This document shows positions 52,661 through 64,000 of a stretch of 64,000 nucleotides of DNA, piece after piece; within the stretch, counting starts at the first letter, position 1, and each line of letters opens with the position of its first letter. Below the pieces are notes generated by a model, which worked only from the letters and a program-made list of their open reading frames with translations, made no database searches and had not been told where the DNA came from. The translations under genes were made by a program, and so were the position numbers. The DNA is taken from the NCBI GenBank assembly GCA_013398015.1, contig VZRR01004734.1, positions 600,534-664,533 of the forward strand. Direction: 5' to 3'. This stretch comes from Oreocharis arfaki. Taxonomy: Eukaryota > Chordata > Aves > Passeriformes > Paramythiidae.

Positions 52661-55276
52661 TGTTTTTTTTGCTTTAAAAATGTTTTCTCTAAGTTCAATA
52701 AACAGGACTCTGCTGCAAGGAGGGCTTCTGCCTAATCACTCTTGCAGGCCGTTGAAGAGCACAGGGGTGTTGCAGTCTGGATGAAAATCAGACCTTGGCT
52801 GTTTGGATGATCGGAGTTTACCCCCTGGTCAGAGTGAGAGGAAAGAATTCCTCTTCTCAGGGAATGTCCTGGCTCTGAGTGTGCTCTGACAGACCCGAGT
52901 CTCCAGCGGTTTAGTGAAGGGCACATTTATTTGAGAGCAAAAAGGATGTGAAGCTGGGATTGTCGCTGTGTTATTAAGGTGTTCTGCATTCCCCAAGGAG
53001 TGATACAATTTCATTTTCTGTATCTTTTTCCCTCACTGGGACAGGACTGACCTCACAGATAACATACTCGATGTGGCCTTGTCATGGGGGAAGGGGTGGG
53101 GCAGTGGTGCTTGAGGTAGTTGTGTGTTGGTTTGTTTTTACACCCTGATGTCCTGCTACTGTATTTTCTCCATTTTTAAACTCAATCTCAAACTCCTGAA
53201 CCAGGGATGCTCTGAGTTTCCCTGGGGATGTTTCACTTGCTCAGATTCTATGCTGTAAGCATCAAGTATATTGCACTTTTTCTTCTGTAACTACCTCCCT
53301 TATGCACATGCTTATCTTGTTCTGTTCCAGATAGGTTTTGGCTTGTTTTAAATTAGGTTTAGCAGTAAGTAACCTCTATTTATCCCAGGAAATTGGCTGC
53401 TGGCTTAAGGCTGCATATTGCAAAGAACACACCAGCTAATTTTTTGCAAATTTGCCTTATTCTCAGGACCAAAGCTTGAGGTACCAGGCATTCTTCTGTT
53501 TACTTGGCATATGTGATGTGGGTACATTTTTATTGCCCACATTCCACCTCTTCATTAGTCTCATTCTCTGTTTTCAACTCATTTAAAATGTCAGGATCTG
53601 CCACTTCTCTGCCAATTTCATGATGGCCTACACTGGCAAACACCCTGAATTGTGCTACAGTCATTTTTGCAGGTGGAGAGGGCAATGTCTCTTAAGGTTT
53701 CTTTTGGATGATGTCAGTTTTGGCGTTTGAATGCTGTGTATTGAAACTTTATTTTCTAGCTGCCTTAATCTCCAAATCTGATTATTTGGGATGGAAACAG
53801 AAACTTGTTACTGAAAGAGACTTATCTTTGTAATTGAGTTCACTCAGTAAATGGGGTGTTTTGTTAATTATCTTTTATAGGATATACAGTTGTTTTGTCT
53901 GTTCCTATTTCCTGGTGGTGTGCAAAATAAGGAGGCTTGGTTTGAGGTGTAGCCTTGAGTGACAAACCAAACTGGTTTTTGCATGGACCTATAAACTTCT
54001 CCAAAACTTCTTGTGACTTGCCATGCTCAGGAGGGAGATGTCAATACACCTAAATTAGAAAGTTTCTCAGCTTGGCATGTGATATTTGCTATCTCTGCTT
54101 TCCAAGCAGGCTATGTATTTTATTATTTTTTTTAATGTACCATGATTGGAAAGTATTTTTATTGAATTGACTAAAAATACTTTTAGCTTAACTATCAGAC
54201 CTTTTTTTTCACTGCCTCTTGTGTAGCCCTACACAACAGCACAAATAATTCCTTCACAAAGTACCTTCCTAGTAGTGGAAGCCTCCTTTGTACTGCAGTG
54301 AAACCACTCCAGATGTGCAGAAGTGGTAATTGAAGCACATCACAGCCACACGGGGATTCTCACACTTTGGGAATCTGGGGTTTTTCCTGATGAAAACCCA
54401 CTGCTGTTGAGGTGTTACAGTACAAGGAGGGCAGCAAAGTCTCCTGTTACTTGCTGAATCTTGATATTTATTAATTGTGTGCTCTTATAAAATAAGATAA
54501 TGCTCAGGTTTGCAGTTTGTTTGGGTTATTTAGCTCTCAACGAAAATAAAATTTTATCCTGGTCTCGTGTGGCAGTTTGGCAGCAGAGCTCAGCTGTGGA
54601 ACCTTGCTACCAACACTGCATGCTGAGATCCTTCTTTCATGCAAATTACGAGTTTTTCTGTGAGTGAGTGATAAGCTTTTTCAAACATGGTAACCCAGCA
54701 AATGAAAAGCCTCTGTATTCGCTTGAAGGAGTGGCTCCTTTTGTATGCCTCTTAGTGACCCCTATTTCCACGTGGTTAAATTTTGATCTGTTAATGATTT
54801 CACTCTGGTGGGTGGCAGAGAAATGAGGGACAAGCAGGAAAAACTGGCACATTGTTGTTTGGAAATGAGCTGGTATGAAAAGCACATGAAATAGATTTCA
54901 AAATTCAGCTGAATTGTCTTTGTTGCAGTTAAGTTACATTGTCTTCACCTTGTTATTATTTTGTTACAAAGATGTCTGGATTTCTGACTAGGAAACAGAT
55001 TCTCAAACACGACTGAAGTATATAGCAAAAATAACTGAAGAAATCCTAAAAAACTTGAGCAACCTAATGTTTCCTCTGATGCTTATTGCACATTAAGTAT
55101 TTAGAGAGCACTATTAGTACTTCGTAAAGAGCCAGTATTGGCAAATGTGTCAAAACTTCAAACTTCTTATAGCTCTTTTATCCTCGGGTGGGTTCTCCCA
55201 TAAAAGTTCAAATGAAAGGGGAAGCACTTATGTATCTGGAAAATGTGAGCTGTGGACATGTATGTGGCACTGACTG
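52661..55276. other. Noncoding stretch
   Basis: Nothing recognisable. It is AT-rich with ordinary chance open frames. A T/A-rich run lies near 54118-54135. Confidence 0.6.
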
Positions 55277-55366
55277 CAAAAAAGCCCAACCAAGCAAACC
55301 ACCCCCAGAAGAGAGAAACCAACCCCAAAGAAACCTCGCCAAAAAAACTGAAAGCCCCCAAAGACG
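55277..55366. repeat. A/C-rich low-complexity stretch
   Basis: Purely compositional repeat of CCAAAC, ACCCCC and AAAGCCC-type blocks. It ends at a CRE-like GACGTCAT at 55362-55369. The open frames across it (69 and 75 codons on +) arise from the lack of T and therefore of stop codons. Confidence 0.7.
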
Positions 55367-56054
55367 TCATGAGCCTTCTTCATGTGTCTATATCTAATTT
55401 CAGACTAGACAGTCTTATTGGGTTTTGGCATTGCAGTCTGAGTGCACCTCTTGTATATCCCTCTTCACATACTGGCTGAGGAATAAATGCACCTGAGGAA
55501 GGGGCTTGTTTAAAAATTCCTTTTCTGTGAGCAGGGTGCCAAAGTAGGCAGTCAGATTTAATAACCACTTTGTTTTAAAAGCTACGAGTAAAGGAATGTA
55601 GATACAGCATCATGGTGACTTTTATACAGAAAATACTAGAAATTCTTTTTATTGTGGTGCTGTTCTTTGCGTAATGTTTGACCCTTTGATGTTAGGTGTG
55701 CACAAGGAGAAGCCTAACACAGCAACACTGGATGTTTTTTCTTTGTGTTTGTAAACATTTGTATTTGTGCACTGTACACCTGACACTGTTCTCTGTGACA
55801 AGCCACGAGGCTTCCTTTGCATGGTGGAGCAAACAGGCTCCTGGATCACTGGGCCATCCCCAGTGTCACTGTGAACGTGGCAGAACCCATCGGGGGAGAA
55901 AGGGCACCCACAGCCACAGGTGGAGATTGTGGTGGTGTTTTACCTGAAGTTTTGAACTAGCATTAACAGAATGATCATGAACTCAGAGCAGTGGCTCTTT
56001 GAGAGATGTCATTTCTGATTGCTAATTACATACTGCCGTCAGTTATGGCTATTT

Positions 56055-56135
56055 GCAGAACTGCAGAGCAGTATAGGCTGCAAAGGGCCTCTGCAGGTCG
56101 TTCCAACTCTCTGCTTAAAGCAGGACCCCTCACAT
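56055..56135 (-). mobile_element. CR1 LINE fragment, 3' end
   Basis: Read on +, the segment around GGCCTCTGCAGGTCGTTCCA and CTCTGCTTAAAGCAGGACCC matches the reverse complement of the CR1 3' end as I know it, where a 'tccaaccctctgcttaaagcagg' type sequence is diagnostic. Only about 80 bases are alignable by eye. The match fades in both directions and the terminal tail repeat is decayed. It is an old, short remnant on the strand opposite to the copy at 30575. Confidence 0.65.
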
Positions 56136-59100
56136 TCAGCCTATAAACACCTTCTGTGCCTCTGCATAGCGCGGGCAGAGCTTGGTACTCATTTAAACCT
56201 AAAGAAAACACTTGGCCTTGATGCAAACTTGTAGCTTCCCATGAAGTAAATACTTTTGTGTCTGGTCTGAAATTGTGTGGCATAAACGTTCAGGCATTCA
56301 TGTGAATATTACTAGAGTTACTCTGTATATTACTAGAGTTACTTTTACCTCCAAGTTTGTGTGAAAAAAATCTTTTCAATTTAGGTGTGAAGGCAACTCT
56401 AGCAACATATATAACACTTAAATCCCTGAAGTTCATCCAACACGGACCAGAAGTATCAGCATAATCTCACTGCTCTTAATTGGATTTCAAATATGAAAAC
56501 ATGATGAGGCAGAATATAAAATCTTCCTGCATAGTAGGATATATTGCGAGGTGAAATTGAAGAGGTTACTATGAATGTAGATCAGTTCCTGTACCAATTC
56601 CAACAGAAATCAAAGCTTAGCATTTGTATTTCCCATCTGCTTTTGAGCCAACCCTTTTAGCTCTTGTCAGGAGCCCATCATCTGGCAAACATGATGTTTT
56701 ATATATTTTGTTCTCCATGCGAAGCTGTGAGCTAAAATCAGATACAACTTCAGTGAAATTTGAATGTACTTTAGCAGGCACCCCAGTTCAAAGAAAAATG
56801 GGTTTGGACAGACCTTCGAAGCATCTTAGGCAGTGACATGTTATAATGTCATGAGTACTTTACATGTAAAAGGGTCCTCAACTGTGTGGGTTTGAAAGCA
56901 CGAAAGAACTGAAACACTAACAGCAACCACAGGTGCTTTTGTTCAGAATGTTCAATATGTTTAGAGAGCATCATGCCCTGGATGCCTTTTCCAGTCATCG
57001 CATGCACTAAAAATGGCTCAAATCAGCAGCACAGCAGCTTGTGGTGTAGCTGTGGTTAAACACAGGTGAGCACAACAGGGTAGCATTTCCTCTGTTTTCC
57101 AGTACGTCTCAGAGGGGTACTGAGCGAAATGAGAAAGCTGTGAGCAGAAGGGAAGGGGATAACAGAAACCAGATGGAGCTGGTCAGTGCAGAGAAGGGAA
57201 TGCAGCAGAGGGGCAGCCGAGCTCGTGTGGCTGGGCTGTGCGACTGCCAGCTCTGAGGTGGTGTCACGTCTTGCTCCTGGCAGCAACTTTGCTCCAGAAA
57301 GTTATTTTCGCTTTGAATCATTTCAACCCTGTGACAAACTGCAGCGTGGGGGACAAGTACAGTGGCTTGGGCAGAAGATGTCAGAGGGACGTGGCTGTTT
57401 CTGACGGTGGTTTTGCCACTGAGGGGCATCTGCAATGTCAGCACATCCTGCAAGGATGGCAGTGCAAGCACTGGGTTCTTTGCAGCAGCTTAACAACACT
57501 TCATCTCTGTATACAACCTTACTTATTATTAAAGTGGTCTCAATTTGGTTTCATCTAAATTACAGTCAAGGTGAATTAAGACACATGAAATGAGTTATTT
57601 AAATTCTGAATTAAACCAACTACATCATTTTATGCAATTTAATCAATGTCCTTCATTTTCAGACACTGAAAGTAGTTAGCTTTTCTAAGATCTTCAAGTG
57701 CTGTGCTGGAAATTCGAGTCTGAAATCTCTTGTGGGGTGCAGTATGTGGGGAGTACAGAGGCAATATCTTTATAAAATCACATTGGCTAAATTTAAATAG
57801 TTCATGTATTATCTTTACAGACAAATGTCATATTGAACAAGGCTTGAATGAATGTGCTGTGAGCTGACAGAAAGTGTTTTTGTGCACTCACAGAAAATGA
57901 CCAGTTGAAGATTTTGTGTCCACACCAAGTGCAAAGCTTGCTGATGAATTTTATCATAGTTTAGAGTGAACAGAATTCTGTTACCAAGGCTGAATATTTT
58001 TTGGCAATGCTTCAGGGCAAGGCTAAGAGATCAAGATAATGAAGTATAAAAATTAAAAATGTTTTGATTCCTTCATTGGAATGGAACTGAATTTACGCTT
58101 CAGTTTTAGATTTAAAAGAAAGGTCTGACATTTAATTACGTCCTCAAGATGTGCAGAGAACTCTCAGTTTTCAGAGTCATGAGGATTACTATAACAAAAA
58201 AATTATTTTAAATCTATACTATTATATTGTTTCCCTTTGATATAGGGCTTTGATTTAACCAGGTAGGTTTTCTGGGTTTTTTTTATAATGCAGCAAATTT
58301 TAAATTACTTCCAGTATTGTCTGCCTGACTCTTGCCTCCTTCCCTTACCTATTATACATGGTGATCAGAAACTAATTGTCTCTGCGTTGTCATCATTTCT
58401 TCTTTCTTTCCCCTTCTCCCCCGAATGTATTCTTGCACTTGTAGGGCATATACTTAACAAGGTGAAGGGAAAAAAATGGGGTTAAGTCAATGATGCAAGG
58501 TTCCACAGGGACTCTTCAGGAATTTGCCCATGTACTAAACTGATTTCTCTCCTCATGTTTCTCTTGCTTGAGGGAACCTTGCTACGGTCTCAATAAGGCC
58601 ACTACAATGTCTGTCTTTATTAGAAAATACCAAGGGAAGATAAATTAAGTTGAGACCAAGGTAAATTATGGTAAAAAATAAATTGAATGCTTTGATGAGT
58701 ATTATTTTAAAGGATTCAAACCCAAGTTATAACTTAATTCTTCTACTATGGCACCTTGTTCCGTGCTGGAGCGTTGGAGTAGGGCACGTGTGGGTAGTCA
58801 GTTACTACTGAAATCACTTGCAGTGTACAGAAATCTCACTTAGGTTGAACTACAAACTGGAAATACGAGTTTTTGAGGATCAGTCCCAAAGTGTCCTCAC
58901 AATGTTCCTGTGAGTAATGAAATGTGTGGAGACACTGGGTTTTTTTAAGCAAGGATTTGCTCAAACCAGTGACTAATAACTGAATTTTTGTAGACTCTCT
59001 CTGTTATCTCACAGCAATCCTACTTTGCTTTATTTTGTGAAACTGTTTGCACTTTTCCCAAGCAAGAAATTCCTTTTGAGAAAGTATTTTTGAAAGCCCT

Positions 59101-59490
59101 TTGTTTCGAGAGGTTACCTGAACTGTAAGCTCCACATGGAAACCTTCCGGAGGCTTTTACACCTGCAGAACATTTACATCACTGTATTGCAGGCTGGAGT
59201 TCATGCTAGTTTTTCACACTAGAGTTGAGTCATTGCAAGACCAAGAACAGAACAGAGAATTCTTCAGTGCTTACATGTTTTTTCTCAGAAGGAATTACTT
59301 CATAAATTTAACAGCAAACCCGCAATGTTCTGTGTAATCTCCTTCTGTTTTTGGCTTGTTTCACCCATCTCATGTTGGAAATAAATTCAGAACTCTCTTG
59401 AGCTCTCTGTATTGTAGCTCATCTAAACATCATTATGGAGTCTTAATGGGCCCACACTGTGCAGCTTCCTGGCTGGTTTGTAAAACCCAC
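56136..59490. other. Noncoding stretch
   Basis: No supported gene. It contains a 21-bp tandem duplication at 56306-56347 and a moderately GC-rich part at about 57050-57480, where both strands carry frames over 100 codons (57238-57558 on +, starting at GTG; 57109-57471 on -). These overlap and exclude each other, and neither is recognisable. Confidence 0.55.
56306..56347 (+). repeat. 21-bp tandem duplication
   Basis: ATATTACTAGAGTTACTCTG plus one base is followed immediately by the same sequence with changes only in the last bases. This is a local duplication with no recognisable function. Confidence 0.85.
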
Positions 59491-59620
59491 TAGATCTCCT
59501 GCAAGAACATCTCCTATCATAAGGTATTACCTCCTCTCCTGCAAGAACATCTCCTATCATAAGGTATTACCTGCTCTCTTCCAAGGACATCTCCTATCAT
59601 AAGGTATTACCTGCTAACTG
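59491..59620 (+). repeat. Minisatellite, three units of 40 bp
   Basis: Units begin at 59491, 59531 and 59571, each exactly 40 bases. The last 20 bases of every unit, CTCCTATCATAAGGTATTAC, are identical in all three. The first half varies: unit 1 starts TAGATCTCCT, unit 2 CTCCTCTCCT and unit 3 CTGCTCTCTT, and unit 3 has CCAAGGACAT where the other two have GCAAGAACAT. A partial fourth start (CTGCT) follows at 59611. The exact period and near identity point to recent unequal exchange or slippage. Confidence 0.95.
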
Positions 59621-62600
59621 CTCAGACAGGGTTTTTCTGGTTCTGGTTACCTTAGCAAACACTTTACAGTGAAAGCATTAAGCCGCTGGTTTCTGTAGCT
59701 TTTTTCAGCTGCATCACTCAGTGGAAGTCAACAAAAGAGAAATTAAACTATGAAGAAGAGAGATATGAGGGCTTTTTTCCTAGACAATAGAAAGCATTGA
59801 CAAAAGTGATTCATTTCTCGAGTCTTCACACAGTTCTGATCCCCAGTAGTTGAGTTAAGATTTCCCGCTGTGCGTGTTACCTCCACGTAATGATGCTCAT
59901 ATGCTGGCTATGGTGTTCCTATCAGTGACATTTTCTTTTGACATCTGCAGTGTTCCCAAATACCCAGTGACTAAGAGATCCAAGCACGACAGTTGTGTTT
60001 TAGGGAGATAAACACTGAACTCAAAGGACACAGCAATTACAGTTCTTTTGCACCAGAAGAATCTCCCTTTCTCTAACCTGGCAGTGGTTGATTTAGGACT
60101 GAAATCTAACTCCTACCTCTTTCCTTTACACTTCCAGTAAATACTCTTTGTCCCTGATATTGAGTGGTTTTGTGTGCATCAGCAAGTTTGGTTTTTAATC
60201 AAACATGGACATACCTGACTTGAACGGCCTCAAAACATTGTGAAGTGTTTATGACTTTTTGATAATTGTATCAAAATACTCCAATGTGCTGATCATTCTT
60301 CTCTTTCCGTTTTCTTCCTAGAGTAATGAAGCCCAGGTCTTGTTTCTCTCATTTCTCTATACCATACTAACAGCTGAGAGAAAAGGAAGCTGTCACTAGG
60401 TGATAGACTTCTGCCAGACTTGACTGCCAGTTCAGTCTGTGATGTGCTTCTATGCATATTTTTTCGTTGTGTTTTTACCTAACATTTCACAAGTGTTGTG
60501 TTGATGGAGTAAACTTCAGTGTCTGTGTTGAATCTGCGGTTACAATGCCAGATTACATCTGTGACCTTCGAGGCAGGACAAATTAAACACATTCCTCACT
60601 ACACTGCAGTGTATTGGATTATTTGCAAGTGTCCTCAGAGCTGTTCAAGGATCATTCATTCCAGTGACAACCTGACTGACTTCCACCCCTCCATCCACTC
60701 CAGGTTTTATGAAATTATTCACTGGAGAGGAACATGGACACTCACCACAGGGCTTTGGTATTTTTCAGCCTTTCAAATGATCATTGAAGTGAGTCTAAAA
60801 ATTATTTTAACATAGCAGCCCTAGCATAAACCAGCAAATTTCTGTTTCTGCCACATGGCAATTAAAACTTGTTTGGCCAACCAGCTGCAGATCACCCAAG
60901 CCTGTCAGATATTGATGGAGACATTCCCAGAAAATACGGGTTAGGTATGTTGTTCTGAGAACTTTAAGTGAAAATGCAGCAGAGGATTGGGAAAGGCATC
61001 CCCACTAAATATCTGGAACCTATGAAATTATATGCAGAATATCAGAGAATTTTACTGAATCGGAGCTTAAGATGTCTTTTTGTATGGTTTTATAATAATA
61101 ATGAGAGTCTCTGCTGACATCTATAGTTAAGTAATTGTTTTGAAGCCACAGTCTATCACTCCTACAATTTTCTCATTGATACATTCTCCTTTTCAGGTTG
61201 AGGAGGAGAATTAGTGGATAATTTCTAAAACTATAACATATAACTATAAAAATATTATCTTATCTCATTTTTATTATACGCAATAATCTTTGAATTCATT
61301 CTGATCTAGTATTTTCGAAACACAGTTTTTAGATGATCCACAGCAGCCTGAATGCATTTTAACATCTAAATATCTTATGTTAAATGATTTCACTTAAACT
61401 TTTGAGCAACTTTCTGGTAGCTTTCTTGAATGTTAATACAGTGCTTGCACCTAGGATGCATGAGACATTTCATGTTTCTCCTTTGAAGTAGTTTGTGACC
61501 CAAGTTCTGTCTGTACGTGTTCTCTAGTGCTGGAAAAGATTTTAGAAATGAGTTTCCATTTTGTCGTGCAGAAGTAGAGGGAAGGTGACAACCATTCCAC
61601 CTGCATCTCAAAAATTCGTCAGATTATTCTGCTATTTGTGAAGTTTAGCTTTGTCCCTTTAACTCCTGTTCACTGACCTGGGAATCTCTCTGCCTTTGAC
61701 AGCACAGGAAGGAAAGGGGTGACTATATTGTAATCATGTTTCCTTTGCCTCATCCTTTGTACGGATTATCTTAATGTGCAAAGCAAAGATCCAGATTATT
61801 TGTTTGCAATGCTGTTTTAAATGCAAGGGAAGTGCTGCCTGAAAGTCTTCATGTTGTAACAAACTTCAAGAACTAGTTTGTTTGGGCACAATTTGATGTT
61901 AAATTGCTATGGACAGCAGCATAAATGATTTAACAAGATTCCTGGAGATATGTGATAAATTGCTGTTACCACACGTTTTCTCTTATACTCAGCATATTAC
62001 TTATTTATTTTAATTCATGTTGTTTAAGTTTTTGTTAGTTGTTTGGAGATTAGCAGAATGGTGATATCTGCACAACTGTTTGGACTGTTAAAGAGATTTC
62101 GGTATTAATAGCTAAGACTGGGTGAATTATGTGTGATTATGGAAGCCTCCACAAAATACATCAGTGGGAGCTGTGGGGCCACGACTTCATATGTGGCAGA
62201 TAAGAGATAAACATTTTAAATAGAAAAGGGTATTCTTACCAATAAATTGAATTATTATAAAGGGAGAGGGGGCATTTGCTACACCTGAAGAATACATTAA
62301 AGTATTCAGAAACCGTACTCTAATACAAGTATTTAAATTCAAACAATTTAATGTTGCTGGTGGCTCCTGAGAATCCTGTGGGAAGTTCCAGTGAACACAA
62401 ATAAAAATCAGAAGAAATGAGCAGACCTGCCAAGCCCAGATATTTAAAATGAAAGAGTTGTTCATATCTGAAAATACTCAGAAAACGAAGAAAAGCTTTT
62501 ACAATAGGGATGTGCTTGTGCAGAAAGGTATAAACAACTCATAGGGTGCTCCTGCCAAATTAGCAGGACAGGGGGAGGACTGTGATGCTCTCTTACATCC

Positions 62601-64000
62601 CATTGCTCTGTCAGATGTCTTGAAGTCAAAAGGAAGAAAAGTTGGTGGATTTAATCACTAAAAGCATGCTGCAGGGGAAGTATGAGGAAAAAGAAGGGTA
62701 ATGCAATTTTAACAACTTTTAATATATAATAAAAATTAAGAACATAAAATAATATATACACTTTGTAAAATGGAAGTAATTTTTTATCTCAACTATTATT
62801 GTTACTTTCTGGTGTCAAAATAAAACTCAGAAAATAGCAAACATTCAGTTAAACCTTAATCAAGAAAACATATTTTCATATTAAAATAGTTTCCATGTGC
62901 AGCTTAGATGTAGAGGAAAGCATGTATTCTAGTACTGTCAGCATATTTGAAGTAATTTGAGAAATCTTTCCTGAGGTACGTTTTGTCAGAAAAATTTCTA
63001 TTCGGTGTTCTGAAAACACCACGGATTACAAAATTCCCTGAAGAAGCTGAGCTGAAGTACAGCATGATGGCAGTGACTGGGAGCTTGTAGGCATTTCCAA
63101 CATTAACTTGAAAAGACTGTCAGTAAAGCAGTGGAGGGTCAAGTTCCCAAGAAGTGAGAATAGGGTTGATGAGTGGAAATCACCTATTGCAGTTAATATA
63201 CAGAGCTGGTATAAGAAACTTCTGAAATAGCAATTTTTAGTGCCTGTGACCTCCTCATCCTCCTGCCACCAAAGAGCTTCCAGTACCTTTGGAATATGTA
63301 CAGGCCACAGTGATTTTAGCATATTTATGTATTTTAATACTGTATTTTCATAGAAAAGTGCTTCAATAACAAGTGAATGTGATATTATGATAAGTTACTA
63401 GAGTGAGTTATGTTTTTGTGACTACCCAAAGTGAGACAACAAGGTTAAAAAGCCAACCAACCAAAAAAACCTTTTAAAGTTTTAGCAGTAAAACAGCTGA
63501 AATATTTAGTGTGAAAAGAGCTTAAACAAAGAAGCAAAAACTACTCCGTATTAGTAATCCTGAGACATGATTTAACATAAAAGAATCCAAACAAGTGGAT
63601 GGAAATCTTGGGGGTTTTATTGACTCCTAAGGTTCTGGGTTTCTATTATTTAATAACCTTCTGTTTTGTGGACTGCAGGCAAATTAAAAGTACTTTCCAG
63701 TTAACGTGAACTGCTGAACTTTACAAACAAAATGGAGGAATTAGTCTTGTTTCTCGTTAAATGTTTAATTTGGATGCAGTAAGCTTTCGAGGTTTGTTAT
63801 CCGTTGCACCATAGAAATGTCTGTGAACAGTTTGCATAGTTACAGGCGAAACGGGGCATTAGATCAATCTGTGACTCCTTTTGAGGGCACCTTTCAGGTT
63901 TTAGGCTCCACATTCCACTTGCCTCTGTAGGGAAATAGGGAATAGGCTGTGCTGTAGAATCTTGCTTACTGAGGTGGGCACTAGCAAACCAGCAGTGCCA
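59621..64000. other. AT-rich noncoding stretch
   Basis: Nothing recognisable as a gene or mobile element. A short CCAA-rich run lies near 63452-63472. Open frames of up to 98 codons (60519-60815 on +, 63026-63322 on -) show no known domain. Confidence 0.6.

Noticed and set aside
57238..57558. 106-codon + frame with a hydrophobic start that resembles a signal peptide
   Set aside because: It starts at GTG, not ATG, is contradicted by a 120-codon frame on the opposite strand, and matches no known secreted protein.
1..64000. CRISPR array, operons or bacterial mobile elements
   Set aside because: No regularly spaced direct repeats with unique spacers and no dense coding. Composition and CR1 content indicate vertebrate nuclear DNA. 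The only regular tandem array (59491-59610) has no spacers.

Overview
The window looks like nuclear DNA of a vertebrate, most likely a bird. It is AT-rich and CpG-poor over most of its length, has no dense gene arrangement on either strand, and carries very few interspersed repeats. The only ones I recognise are two pieces of CR1, the LINE family typical of birds and other reptiles. Crocodilians and turtles also carry CR1, so 'bird' is an inference from the low repeat load together with CR1. I cannot name the species or the locus.

I find no protein-coding gene, tRNA, rRNA or other RNA gene that I can support. Open frames of 60 to 176 codons occur on both strands. They overlap one another, many lack an ATG, they cluster in GC-rich patches where stop codons are rare, and none translates into a family I recognise. 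The window is best read as intergenic DNA or the inside of a long intron.

Layout: 1-6.5 kb is AT-rich noncoding DNA with small repeats and a near-perfect palindrome at 5432-5457. 6.54-6.78 kb is a GC-rich patch, followed by a tandem duplication (6824-7039) with an unresolved base between its copies. 9.36-9.69 kb is a small CpG-rich island. 9.7-30.57 kb is featureless apart from a GC-rich patch at 21.9-22.3 kb and a few short inverted repeats. 30.575-31.046 kb is a 5'-truncated CR1 LINE on the + strand. 31-37.1 kb is noncoding. 37.28-37.78 kb is the clearest functional candidate: a CpG island preceded by a pyrimidine and GTT tract and containing a GGC/TGC triplet repeat. 37.8-59.5 kb is noncoding, with A/C-rich low-complexity stretches and a CR1 fragment on the - strand near 56.1 kb. 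59.49-59.61 kb is a three-unit 40-bp minisatellite. The remainder to 64 kb is noncoding.

No genes can be shown to work together here. The two CpG-rich islands are the places to look for promoters of an alternative first exon or a long noncoding RNA. I see no evidence for a new multi-gene system.
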